Origin: Jackrogersella multiformis
Lineage: Eukaryota > Ascomycota > Sordariomycetes > Xylariales > Hypoxylaceae
Direction of reading: 5' to 3'
Length of the DNA stretch: 64,000 nucleotides
Assembly: GCA_902806575.1 (NCBI GenBank)
Contig: CADCXD010000005.1
Span: forward strand, 3,782,001-3,846,000
Position 1 is the first letter of the stretch. Every line of letters starts with the position of its first letter. The position numbers and the translations under genes are program-made. Below the pieces are notes generated by a model that searched no databases, had not been told where the DNA came from, and saw only the letters and a list, made by a program, of their open reading frames with translations. Positions 46,947-59,600 of the stretch are shown here, in pieces.

Positions 46947-47629
46947 AGAGATGGAAGTGTGAGATGGCTTACTATAATGACATTTTTGGGTGGTGAGGCA
47001 TTATGTGAGTGATACATTTCGATGTCGTCGACGCTTCGGTTTAGAAAGTCTTCGAGATATGGTAATAGAATATAAAGAGTGAGTTGGTAGCTCAGTTATC
47101 ATATGCAACCGCGGCTTTGGCGGCCGTCGTGATCAGTCCACTTATATGAATGTCACTATGTCTGAGATATTTTCGGAGATGGGGCGCCACGTAGGCTGAT
47201 GGCGTCGAGATTGGCTCCTTACAGGAATTTTGAGAAGTGCCACGGCCAATCCACTCATCATGTATGTCAATAGGGGGCGAGGAAATGGACGTGTAACATG
47301 GCTATGCCGGCGGCGTCACTCATCGGCCCAGTGCAGCCTTCTTGGCTGACAACTATGTACACCCCCTTCTTCCCTCCTTTATCTTTTCTTTTCTTTTTAC
47401 CAATCGGCTATAGTTGCTCTTCTAGATCGGCACACTGTTAGGAGCAGGAAGATGATGAGCCAACCTAATGTAAGACAACATATCTACTTCTATTTAGGGA
47501 TCAGGGAAGTCTTCCGTACTTACCGATCACAAGAGTATATGTAGATAGTTGAGAGTGAGGTACTTTTCACCATATTCTTCTTGTAAGATATTTTCCCTTC
47601 ATAATAGCCCATCCAGTGCTCTGTCAGCT
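46947..47629. promoter_or_regulatory. Divergent promoter, monooxygenase / CMD-like gene
   Basis: 683 bp separating two start codons pointing away from each other, an arrangement suggesting joint control. No TCGN5CGR site was found. No gene inside. Confidence 0.5.
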
Positions 47630-48300
47630 ATGTGTCGTTTCCCCCCTATCCCAGACAATGAGCTCAGTGATGCTCAGAAGAGCACTCACAACGGTGTCGC
47701 AGATCTCTTTTCTAGATTTCCAAGCCATCTCATTCAGAAGAACGATGATGGCTTGATACTCGGGCCTTATTCTTCGCTCTTGTGTGCCTCTCCTCCATAG
47801 ATATATATTTTGTATTTTGTTAACAAATTGCCAGCTACACTGAAGATATTTCAGACCCATGGTTCGCTCTCGCCACTAAAGTCATGCGCCAGCAGCGTTT
47901 CACGTTTAAAGAAAAAGAACTCTGTATCCTTGCTGTTCTCTCCGAATATGACATCCCATACGTCCATTACGCCCATTCTGAAATCGCCCTTTGTGCTGGC
48001 TTTGCAAAGGAACAGGTGCAGCAAGCAATATGCGGCAAACTCCCCAACGACCTTGATGGTCGGGAATCCGCCGTCTACAGTCTAGCACTGACACTAGCGA
48101 AGCTGCATGGGCCGCTGAATGGTGAAGATTTTGAACAGGCAAGGCAAGCTTTAGGACGGGATGGAGTTGCCGGCGTTGCGCATATCGTGAGTGGCTATAT
48201 CTACGTAGCCATGTTGTCCAATATCAGTGACGCTGGTGTCCCTAAGACAGGCGATGGCATGTCTCTAGCAACCAAAAATCCAAACCAGCCAAGCGAATAG
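47630..48300 (+). CDS. Carboxymuconolactone decarboxylase-like protein
   Basis: Exons 47630-47781 and 47835-48300 give 205 aa; the intron uses a GTGTGC donor and TTGCCAG acceptor. The sequence has the AhpD/CMD fold pattern: PIPDNELSDAQK at the start, FTFKEKELCILAVLSE (core helix), PYVHYAHSEIALCAGFAKEQ and SAVYSLALTLAKLHGPL. The AhpD Cys-x2-Cys pair is absent, so a peroxidase role is unlikely. Fungal clusters often contain such proteins as decarboxylases or cyclases of polyketide intermediates. It ends 149 bp from the C-terminus of the broken PKS, convergent with it. Confidence 0.8.
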
Positions 48301-50163
48301 GTCTCTATTTATTTATTTTATGCAAATACATATCAGAGAATGGAATCATATCGAGCTGAAACATCCCAAATGAGTGAATTCATCCCTATTGCCATCATCT
48401 CAACAAGGAACGAAGTAATCTAAACCCCAAGAAGCTTACCGGTAGGTACCTAGCTAGAAGCCTTAGATGTCCGCCATTCACTGGCAATGAAATTCCCAAG
48501 CGCGGTAATAGACCTGTCTCCTAGAATGTCAAAAACCGCCACATCCACCGCAAATTGCTTCATAATCCAATTTCGAAGATAGACCGCACTCAAAGAGTCG
48601 GCACCAGCCGCATGTAGCGGCTCCTCTAGGATTATACTTGCCCTAGGAGTTAAGAGCAGACTGCACACCTGGTCGGCAAGTGAATCAGCTACGATCTCGC
48701 CCATTTCTGCAAAGGAGCTCGCTTCAGCCAATGAGCGAACTAGCTTGATGGTCTCGACCTTATTCCCTTCTCCATCATCTTTATTGCCTTTCTGAGTGAG
48801 TGTCTGGCTCCAGAAGGGATGAGAGAACGCCGGCGGGAAACTGTTCCCTCTCCTGTCTTGTAAAGAAGGATTGATGACTCCTGACACAATTTGTGGCGGA
48901 ATCTTGTCTATATCAAGGCGCGGATCGCAGAAATACTCAAAGAGAGATAATATCTCTGGCTCGGAAAGTAGAGTGTAGACATTCTCCGCAGCGAGCCTTT
49001 CGGCTAGCCCTTCGTTTTGGGATAATAACCCCCCGGTGGCAAGAAGACCAAGATCTAGAGAGACCGCTTTTTCACCAATCGAAAGACGATATCTTGCCAA
49101 GGCGTCTTGATAGGTGTTTCCAGCAGCGTAATTGATTTGAGTTGCTTGACCCATGATGCCAGTGATGGAAGACGTCAGAATGAAGAAATCCATTCCTTTT
49201 GGGAGAAGTTCGTGTAGATTCCAAGACCCTCGTGTCTTGGGATCGACGGCCACTTTCCAGTCTTCAAAGCTCATTTTTTTCGTACAGAATGTCCTTTTCA
49301 CGGTGTTAGCTTATATATAAATGAATTCATTGTTGCTCAGCTCACCTTGAGAGCGCCCGCAGCTTGGACACACCCTCTAATTGCAGGCATGTCTTGGAGT
49401 TGCTGCAGGACATTTTGAAGTGATGAACGGTCTGCAACGTTGCATGATGGGGTATAAATCGTAGCTCCTAGTTTTTCTAGGGCTCGAGTTGTTGTTTCGG
49501 CTGCCTCGCTGCGTACACCGGAACGTGAAAGGAGAACTAGGTTGCGAGCACCACGACTAATCATCCACGTTGCTATACATCGCCCGAGGTCTCCCAAGCC
49601 ACCAGAGATTACGTAGCTAGAGAATGGATCAAATAGATCCCCCTTTTTAGATGGTTGGTAGACCTAAGAAAGAATTAGTTTCGGCTACTGCGAGAAATAA
49701 AAGATATGGCGCTTACATGTATTTGACCCCGATCATCATACTTAATGGCGATGCGTTCATCATACTCAAGACCTCTCACGGAGGGGAAAATCGATTCAAT
49801 AGAGGAGAGATCAATCGTCTTTATTTTGAAACGGTGAGTTGCAGATGTTTCATCAAGCTGCGAATATGGCATCTCTAATTGCTCAAGTTGATGCTGTAGC
49901 ACTTCTGCCACATTCACGCTTTTGAACCCAATTGAAGTGGGCAGCTCAAAGCAGTCAAATGAAACAAAACTGTCGTCAGAATCTGGTCTGATACTCAAAA
50001 TCTGGCCAAATTTCGAGACACACTCGATCAGTTGAAATAGATCGGTGTTTACGAAGTCCAACACGACGCTAGCTCCCGTAGAAAAGCATGACCTAAAGGA
50101 CACTGCGAAACAACCCTCCGTGAAGCGTTTAACGCCGTTGTAGGATGTCTCTTCGTCTTCTAC

Positions 50164-50361
50164 TGTGACAAGGGCAATAGGATTTGGAACTGTAGTTCAA
50201 TTTCGAGTAATAATTCTCTATGGTCTTAAGGTCCTTACCTTTTCTTTCTTCTTGCGAAGGAAGGCGTGATAACCTATATGTATATAATTTAAATATATCT
50301 TATATTTACTAGCTTATATATATTAATTATACTTTACTTTATAAAGCTTATTTATATAATA
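50164..50361. repeat. Left LTR (198 bp)
   Basis: Its first 130 bp keep normal composition, while the last 65 bp (50297-50361) are RIP-mutated. It lacks a 109-bp internal segment and one copy of a 65-bp unit that the right LTR has. Confidence 0.88.
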
Positions 50362-53300
50362 TTAAATTTTTTTTTCTTAATGTTCGTTTTTAAATATATT
50401 ATATAATTATAAAATTATAAGGTTTATTAGCGTGTTATTTATAAAATAATTTAATTATTATTTTTGTTTTTTTATTAAATATATATTTATAAGGTTTTTA
50501 AGTTTAATACTTTTTAACCGGTTAATTTTTTTACTTTACGAAATATTTTATTTTATTTTATTTAATAGTTTTTAAACTTTATCGGGATTATTATACGTAA
50601 GATTTAATTAAGATTAATAAATTTTTATTTATTAATATAATAAAGTTTAATAAATAAAATATAAAACGAATTATATATTTTTTATTTCTTAAAAAAAGTA
50701 AGTTTTATTACGATAAAGGAAATTATTTATTAAATTTTAAAAGGGCTTAAAAGCTTTTTATTTAATTTTTTAACGAGGCGTTTAGTTTTAATATTTTTTA
50801 CGTTTAATATTATAAATTAATTTATTTTAAAAATTAGTATATTTTTTTATCGTTTATCGGTTTATTTTTTTATTTATTAACGGCTTTATTTTAAGTATTT
50901 TTATATATTTTAATATATTTATATTATTTAATATATATATAACTTATTTCTAAAATTATATAAAATGTTTATAAAAAAATTATAAGTTATCGGGTGATAA
51001 TTATAATTAATATAAAAAGGGGTAAGTTATATTAATAAAAAAATAATGTTATTATAAGTAAATTTTATAATTATAAATAAATTTTTTTAATTATTTATTT
51101 TATAATTAATAAAGGTTTTAAAATAGATTTTTAAAATTTAATTAAAGCGTTTTATTTATTTATTAGTTTATAAGTAAAATGTAATATTTATATAAGATTT
51201 AATATTTATTAATTTAAATTTTTTATTAAAAATGATATTTAAGGATATATTATATAATTTTTAATATTATTTAATAAAAATTTTAATTAAGTTATTAAAT
51301 TTTTTTTTTTTTACTTTAAAAGAAATAAAGTGCGTTATTTTAAAAAATAAATTTATTATTATTTAAATAAAGTTATAATTATTTAATAAAAGAAAGTTAA
51401 TAATAAAATTTATTATTATTATTAATTAAAGTTTATAATATAATTTTATTAATTAAAAATATTTATATAAAACGTAATAAAGGATTTTATTTTATTAATA
51501 TTTTAAATAACCTCGTATATAATTTTAAATAATATTTTTAATATTTAATTATTAAAAATTTTAAGTGATTAATTTTAAGGTTTTATTTATTTTTATATAT
51601 TTAATAACGAAGTATTATATTTAATAAAAATAACTTTTTTTTAAAGTTTTATAAATATTTAAAATCTTTTTTTTTAATATAAAAGGTTATTTTATAAAGT
51701 AATATTTTTAAAAAGATTTTTAATTTATATAATATATTTTAAGTTATTAATAATTACTTTTTTTAATCGTTTAATAAAATTAAAAGCTTAATTAAATATA
51801 ATAAAATTATAAAGTTTTTTTAATATAACGAGGATAATTATTAAAGAGGTAAATAAAGTTCCTTAAAAGTATAAAAAATGTTTATTTTATAAAATAGGTT
51901 TTATAAATTAATTTTTAAAATTTTTTTAAGTTAATATTACGATAATTTTAAAAAGATATTAACTTTATTATTTTATTTATTTAATTAATAATTAATTATA
52001 AATTAATATAATAAAAGTTTTTATATTTATCGGGCTTAGCATTAATTTAAAATTTTAGTTATTATAAAGTAAGTTAAGTTTTAATAATTTAAATAAATTT
52101 TAATTTAATATTTAATTTTTTTTAAATATTAATATTATTTTTTAAAAGAATTTATTATAATTAATAAATTTTTATTATAGATTTTATAGTTTATTTTTAT
52201 CGGTATAAATTTATAGGAATAATAAGTTATAAGCTTAAGTTTATTTTATTTATTTTTTCGGTTTATTTTTAATCTTTTTTATTTTTTTTATTTACGTTAA
52301 TAATTAGTTTTATTATTTTTAAGAACTTTTTTATAAATTATTAATAAAAATTTATAAAGCTAATAAATTATTAATGTAATTAATTTTATTTTATATTATT
52401 ATGATATTATTAATTCTAATAATTTAATTAAAAAGATTTATTTTTAAACTTTTTAAAAACATTTTTATAAGTTAATTATAAAGTAATATTTTATAAGTTT
52501 TTTTAAAACTTTTTTAACGATTTTATTATATTCTTTTATAATATCCGTATAAATAAAGAAGTTATTTAAATATATTAAAAAACTTAAATTAATAAAATCT
52601 CGAAAAATATTATTTATTATAAATTAAAAGGTTATAAATATATTAATTAATTTAAAAGGTATAATTAAGTATTTAAAAAAATCGTATTTATATTAAAATG
52701 TTATTTTTTATTTATTTTCTTCCTTAATTTTAATAAATTACTTTATAATTTTAAAGTAAGCTTATAATTTAAATATTAAAAGTATAAAATATTAAATAAT
52801 AATATTATTATTATTTAAACCTTTATAATTTATTATAAGTTAAAAAAGGTTTTAAAAACTTAATTTATTTACGAATATTATAAGTATTATATAAAATAAA
52901 ATTAACTTTTAAATACATTTATTATTAAATATTTTATTTAATTATGGTTTTAACGTATCGAGTTCCCTTTTATTTATAACGTAAAAAGGTTTTTAAAAAG
53001 GTATTTTCTTTTCTTAAAAATTAATAACGTAATCTTATAATTAATAATCTAAGAAATATTATTTTATTTCTTTCGTTATAATATATATAAATTTATAAAA
53101 TCTCTTAAAAACGTTTTTTAATATTTTATTTACTTTAATATTTTTTATTATCGTTATATTAATTAGTTTCCTCGGATTATATAAAGTTAAACTGGTATAA
53201 TGTTTCTAATAATAAAAAGAATTAAACTTAATTTTTTTAAAATTTAAGAAAAAATTTATAGGTTTATAAATTTTTATTTATTATTTAAGGCGTTTAACTT

Positions 53301-56271
53301 AAAGTTAATTTTAAAAAAATGGTTTTTTTAATAATAAAAAATAAAAGGATCGATATAATAACGTTTTATAAAGGGGATTTAAATTAAATTAAAAGTTAAT
53401 ACGAATTATATATATTATTTTTTAATAATCGGTAATTTTTATTTCTTTATTTTAAAAAAAGATATTATTAAAATTAAGTTTTTTAAATTTAACAATATTT
53501 ATATTTAGTATTTTTTTCCATTATATATTAATGTTATGTTAATAATAAGTTTATATTTTAAAGTTAGTTTTAAATAAGGTTTTTTTATAATTTTTATTTT
53601 ATTTTTAATTAATTTTTTAATTATTATAGTTTAACGTATTTTATTTTAATTTAGTTATAAGATTTAATAAAGTATAACGTTAAAGTTATTTAAAAATTTA
53701 AATCGAAATCTTCGATTTTTATAAAGTTATATTTATTTATATCTTTTTTTATAATGAAGGTGTAAGTTAAGTATTATTATTTTAAGGTTATTTTATAAAG
53801 GAGATTTTATCCGGATTTAATGGTATGTTTTTATTATTAATGGTTTTTTTAACGAAATAAAAAAAGGTTTAATAATTATTACGTTTATAACGTTAATAAG
53901 ATTTTTTTTTTATTGATTTATGTTTATTTAGTTAATTTTTTTATTATATTTTTATTATTAAATTAAACTTTGTTTTTTTAGTTTAATTTGCATTTACTTT
54001 CGTTTTTAAGTTTATTGTTATTTCTTAAAGATTAATTTTAGCTTAAATTAAAACGGTTTTTTTTTTACGGTTAATTTAATTTAATTTTAAGTGTTTTTAA
54101 ATTAAAGCGGGCTTTTCTTTTTCTGAAATATTAAAGTTAATTAATATGTTTTTATATATTTAATTTGTTTTTTAAATAACGGTAAGGAATTTTTTATTTA
54201 TATTTAAAAATCCTTTTTATTTAAAATAAATTAATTTAATAGTTTTATTAAGGAAGGTTTTAACGATATAATTTTAAAACGTTATTTTAAATTATTAAAT
54301 TATTTTATTAAGGTTTAATAATTTAATAAAATATTAAGTAACGTTTTTTTAATATTTAAGTTTATTTTTTTTTAAGTTACGATGTTTTTTCGAAAGGTTT
54401 ATAAAATGTTTTTAAAGGGTAATAACGTATGTTATTTAAGTGTTAAAAATCTTTAATTATATAATTTAGTTTTTACGTTATTAATATTATAATTATGCTT
54501 TTTTAAATCGTCACGATTTAATTTAATTAATGCGGTGAAAATCTTTAAGAAAATTTTTCGTATACGTTTTTAAGTATATTTTTATTTTTATTTATTAAGT
54601 TTAGAATTTTAAGAGGTTTTTATTATTATAAATAACGGGTTTATTAAGTTATATTAAATTAACGGTAGTTATAACGTAAAAGGGATAAGTTAATTATTAT
54701 TACTTTAAAGTGGAGGATTTTTATTATTATATAAAGGTATGAGATTACTTTAAAGTGGTTTTTTAAAAGGGTTTTTAAGTGATTTAAAGTTTTAAGATTA
54801 ATTATTAAAATCGGAGTTATTTAAGTTATTATTAAATGTTTCGGCAGCTTTTTTAAAGGGAATCTTTTTCTTATTATTTTTAAATATAAAAGGGTTAATT
54901 TTAACGAAGTTAAATTATATTTAAGCTTTATTAATTATTTTTTTAATTTAAGTTTATAAAAGGAATTATAAAGAAAAGAGGTTTTTTATTTAAGCTTTTA
55001 AATTAAAGTATTTAATGGATAATATTTTAAAGTATATTAAGTTTTTTTAATTAAAAGGATTTAATTTAATTAGCGTTTTTAATGTAATACGTTTTTTAAT
55101 GCTTTTTAAAACGAAGTTAATATTAATTAATTTATTAAAAGCGGTTTAAATATAAGCTTTTAAATTATTAAATTAATGGTAGGTTTTTACGTTAATATAT
55201 ATAAGGTTTATATATATTTTTATAAAAAGGTTATTAATTTAAGATTTTTTAATATAAGCTTAATTTATTATTTTTTATTAAAGATTTTTTAATTTTTTAA
55301 TTTTTTAATGAAAAGTTTAAAAAGTTTATTAATAATAATTAATTATTTTTTTAAATTTATTAATAATTTTTTATTAAGTTTAATTATTTTATATATATTA
55401 AGTAATTATATTTTAAATTTATTACGAAAAATTTAAATTAATTTATTAAATTTATTATTTAAAATAAATTATTTATTTATTTATTTATTAATATTATATT
55501 AATTTAATTAAGTTAAATTATTATATTATAAATTATTTAAATTATATTATATTAGTTTTAAATTTAGTTTTTATTAATAATTTGGTTTTTTATAATAATA
55601 ATAATAAATGTTTAAATAATATAATAATTATTATATATTTTTAATGAAATTTAATAAATTATATAAAAAGGTTATTAAAATTAATTTTAATATTATTAAT
55701 ATTAAGAACGTTTTATATAATTATTTTATAGTTTTAAAAGTTATAAAGGATTATAATATTATTATGGTTAAATTAAGGTAATCCGGGAATAAAGGAAGGG
55801 TTTTAAGGCGATATATTTTTTATTTTAAATATTTTAATAAAGAATTATATATTAAAACGTCGTTTAATTTTAATAAGTTCTTATAAATAATAATTTTCTT
55901 TATGTTTACTTTTAATTTTAATGTTTTATAAAAAAAATATTATTAATGATTTAAAGGATTATTCGTTATTTAATAAAAAAGGTAATTCGAGGTTTTATAA
56001 ATTAATAAATAATAAAATTAAAGTATAAATATTTAATTTAAATATTTACGAAATAATAAAATATAAAGTTTTTTTTATAATTATAATAACGTATATAATA
56101 ATAAAATTAATAAATAATGTTAATATAATATATTTTAATAAAAATTCTTTTTAAGTAAATTAATTATTTATAAGTGGTTAAAATAAGGTAATTTTTAAAA
56201 AAGAATTAATTTTTTTTAAAAGGTACGTACTTTTTTAAGAATAAGGTTTTTTTAAAAAATAAAAATTTATT

Positions 56272-56650
56272 TATAATAAAGGTAATAAGATTTAAAACTA
56301 TAGTTTAATTTTAAATAATAATTCTTTATAATTTTAAGGTTTTTACTTTTTCTTTTTTTTTACGAAAAAAAGCGTAATAACTTATATATATATAATTTAA
56401 ATATTTTTTAAACGTCGTTAACGCTTTCTTAATCTTATTAATTTAATCTTATATATATTAACCAAATCTTTTAATTAATTTCATTTAATAGTTTTATTTT
56501 ATAAGTTCTAATATATCTTGTATTTACCAGCTTACATATATTAATCATACTTTGCTTCGTAAAGCCTATCTATATGACATAACACATCTCGTATTCACCA
56601 GCTTGCATATATTGATCATACTTTGCTTCGTGGAGCTTATCCGTATGACA
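56272..56650. repeat. Right LTR (379 bp) with a tandem 65-bp unit
   Basis: The inner part is RIP-mutated (TGTGAC has become TATAAT), while the outer 135 bp look unmutated. The unit at 56515-56579 is repeated at 56586-56650 with period 71. Both contain CCAGCTT followed by ATCATACTTTGCTTCGT. Confidence 0.88.
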
Positions 56651-59600
56651 TCTACCGTTGATGTGGTTGTGCATAGTTTCGGAGTGTACCTCTTTTGTAC
56701 ATCTAGCGTCGCCCTGCCTAGCCTCGTATCGCCACCTCGTACGACGACAAGGTCGTGCTGCTGAATTCTAGCCTCTCGTACTATATAATTGGATATAATA
56801 TAATCTTGCGGAAATGTCGACGCTTCTTCGAAGGACAGTGACTTGGGTATCTTGGCCACATGATTTCGGTTGACCCTACTAGTAGATCCAAGCACGTTGG
56901 AGCCGTAAGCGCAGACATGATCTCCCGCAGCGAAATCACAATTCGTGCCGGCTTTAGTCACGATACCGGCGCATTCCCGACCTATGCTCATATTTGAAGT
57001 CTTGCCTGACATGACTGAAAAATCAATCTGGTTGAGACCAATGGCTTGAGTTTCTATCTCAACTTCATCGGGGCCAAGTGCTCCTAAGGAGAGGTCATCT
57101 TCTGCAATTCGTGTCGACCGGAGAGTTCCTAGGTGTTGAAATATGACTCTGAAAGGTTTTGCATCTTTTGCAATTCTTGCGACCCGCCTCTCTCCAGTGA
57201 CACTTTCTACTATTGCCGCCTTGAACTCCACGTGCTCGTGTATTCGGCTCAATTTCAGAGTCCCGTCTTGCACCGTATAATCTTCAGGTTGATCAAGCCC
57301 TTCAGGCTTCAGAAGATGCTTGAAAGCCGAAATAATCAGACTACAATCGTCTGTCCGTGATTTGGAGTTCATCTCCAAAGCTAGAGTAGCCAGCTTCGAG
57401 TTTATGTTTTCGATGCGGAAGACTCTTGCAAAACCATCTACCATGCCGTAGCGTGGATCTACAGATGGAGCACCTTCCTTGGATACCCAAAGAATTCTTG
57501 GAGCAGATGAAAGGAGAATTTTAAGTAACTCAAAGGTATTTGCATCTAGTCGTGACAGAGTCGCCTCCTCTAACCATATCGGAATTGCCCTGCAAGACAT
57601 TTAGGGCATTATCAGCCACCTTCAGGAAAAAGGTTCCCAGAACGCCTTGCTTCTCGATTTGAAGCCTGAGTGAGTTTTCACTTATTTCACGTGGATCATA
57701 GACTGGTGTTTCCAAGTGCCAATCCATCCAGTCCACATATTTCTTCAAGTATGGTTTTGTGGGATCAGTGCCTGTGTCCCGGACGCTGCTGCGAAGTTTC
57801 CGGACAATGAGATAGAGGTAGCGTCTCAGATCGCAGAAAAATTCGCTCGGACCAAAAGGATCAGGACCACAGATGGAGTCCAGGCGCTTCAGAATTTCCG
57901 TACCAGATAAAGCATCGACATCCACAGCTGTCTGGATACCACACCAAAACTGGTTATGTCCAATGGTTTCTTCGGTTTTCTCGATGGAAGCGATGACAGT
58001 GGTTTGAAGCCCCTCGAGAGCTAGTTTAACCTTCTCTTTGTCATCCGTCAGTGCAAACCCAGAGTATAGCTTGGTCCTTGGGGTCTCGCCCTCGAATCTC
58101 GCTGAAGCTTGGATAGACTCATACGAAGGGTGCAATCCTTCGGCCGAGATCCAGAGTTTACTGATGCGAGATATAGCTTGTGTTGGAATACTTTTGTCCT
58201 TACTACTAAAGGATACCAAAGCAAGATGTAAGAAAGAATCAAGCGTTCCGGGGTGGATGATGAACGAATCAGCGGCAGTAGAGTCGCTAAGTGGACTATC
58301 CAAGCGTAGACTTGCTGTAACCGTGTCTGTGCCATTGTGGGATACCTTCGTAATGCCTTGAAATGGAATGCCATAGTGGAAACCATGTTTGCTGAAGTTG
58401 TTGTATATAGCGGACGAGTCGAAATGAGCTTCGACCGTCCCATAGCAGTTCTTAGTCCAGTGGCCGGCAACGACTGAATGTACAGAAAATGTCCAACATG
58501 AATTTTGGGTTGCCGGAGCCAGGTTAAGAGGTCTCAATTGCAACCTCGTCTCTAAATCTGTAGAGTCAGACGAAACTGCGATGGCGGACTTGTAACAAAC
58601 ATTGCGTAAGGTGAAGCCAATGATCTTCTCATGCCGGTTGATAATCTGTGAAACCCCTTGTATAGCCATGACAATCATGGCAGAAGCCGGATAAATGGCT
58701 CTCCCGTTCAACTTATGGTCCAAAAGCCACGGCATGTCGGAAACTTGAACGCAGCATCGCCATTGTGGTTCTAGTGGATTCCAGTCCTGGCTAGGAGAAC
58801 CTAGAAGTTCGACATGACCATGTGCTCTCAGGCGATAATTTTGGACCAGTGGACTTTCAGACCAGTACCTAGTCGAGTGGTCGAATGGATACTCTGGGGC
58901 ATCAACAAGAGAAACTCGAGACCCTCGTAATGATGGATCGGGGTCATTTACATGTCGTAAATCAACTGGAACTCCATAGCAGTGCAATTGTCCTAACAGC
59001 CGCAAGAGTGTAACCGAGGCGGATTGCTTGCGATACAGCGCTGATAAGTATTTGATATCTTCCCTCCGCGGTATGTTCTCGATGATTTCTTGGATAGGAA
59101 GCCGTAAAGCCGCGTGGGGACCAATCTCGACAAGAGTGTCAGCAACGAGTGCTTCGCGGTGGCTGCCGTCGATCTTTTTCCGGAGGGACCGAACTGAATC
59201 CCTGCAAAGCCGCTCCATGGCCTGTGAAAATAGGACAGGAGAGACCAGATTTGCCGTCCAGTAGGTCCCTTCACAAGCCATCTCTCTGGTTAAAATAGAA
59301 CCTGTGACAGACGAAACCATTTTGATGCCGGCCGCTGACTTGGGAGATTCAAGAGCTCCAAAGTGTTCCAAACAATCAGACACAATCAAATCCATCTGAG
59401 GAGAATGATAGGCGACGGGGACACGTAGTCGCCGCGCAAAGATACCTTCACTCTCGAGGATTTGTTGAAGTTTCTCTATTTCAGACGCCTCTCCTGAGAC
59501 CGTTGTATTTTCAGGGCTGTTAATACAACTGACAACAAGAGCATTTAGCAAACTTTTGGAACCGGGAAGAACATGATCAAAATAAGTTGATACTCGCTTC

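Larger units (their letters stand above)
50164..56650. mobile_element. LTR retrotransposon, RIP-mutated, inserted in the PKS ER domain
   Basis: The element begins TGTGACA and ends TATGACA, and is flanked by the 5-bp duplication TCTAC (50159-50163 and 56651-56655). Direct terminal repeats are at 50164-50361 and 56272-56650. The interior is extremely AT-rich and retains no recognisable gag or pol frame. A T-rich tract directly inside the left LTR (around 50366-50376) could be a polypurine tract read on the minus strand, which would orient the element like the PKS, but this is weak. Removing the element and one TCTAC copy leaves the PKS frame open across the junction, so the insertion is simple. 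Superfamily is not assignable. Confidence 0.92.

Noticed and set aside
57540..57620. Short intron restoring the frame between the DH/MT shoulder and the structural KR
   Set aside because: The best donor (GTGGCT) would give a 30-nt intron, too short; the next (GTTCTG, 54 nt) is not a consensus donor. Either would still leave the methyltransferase core missing.
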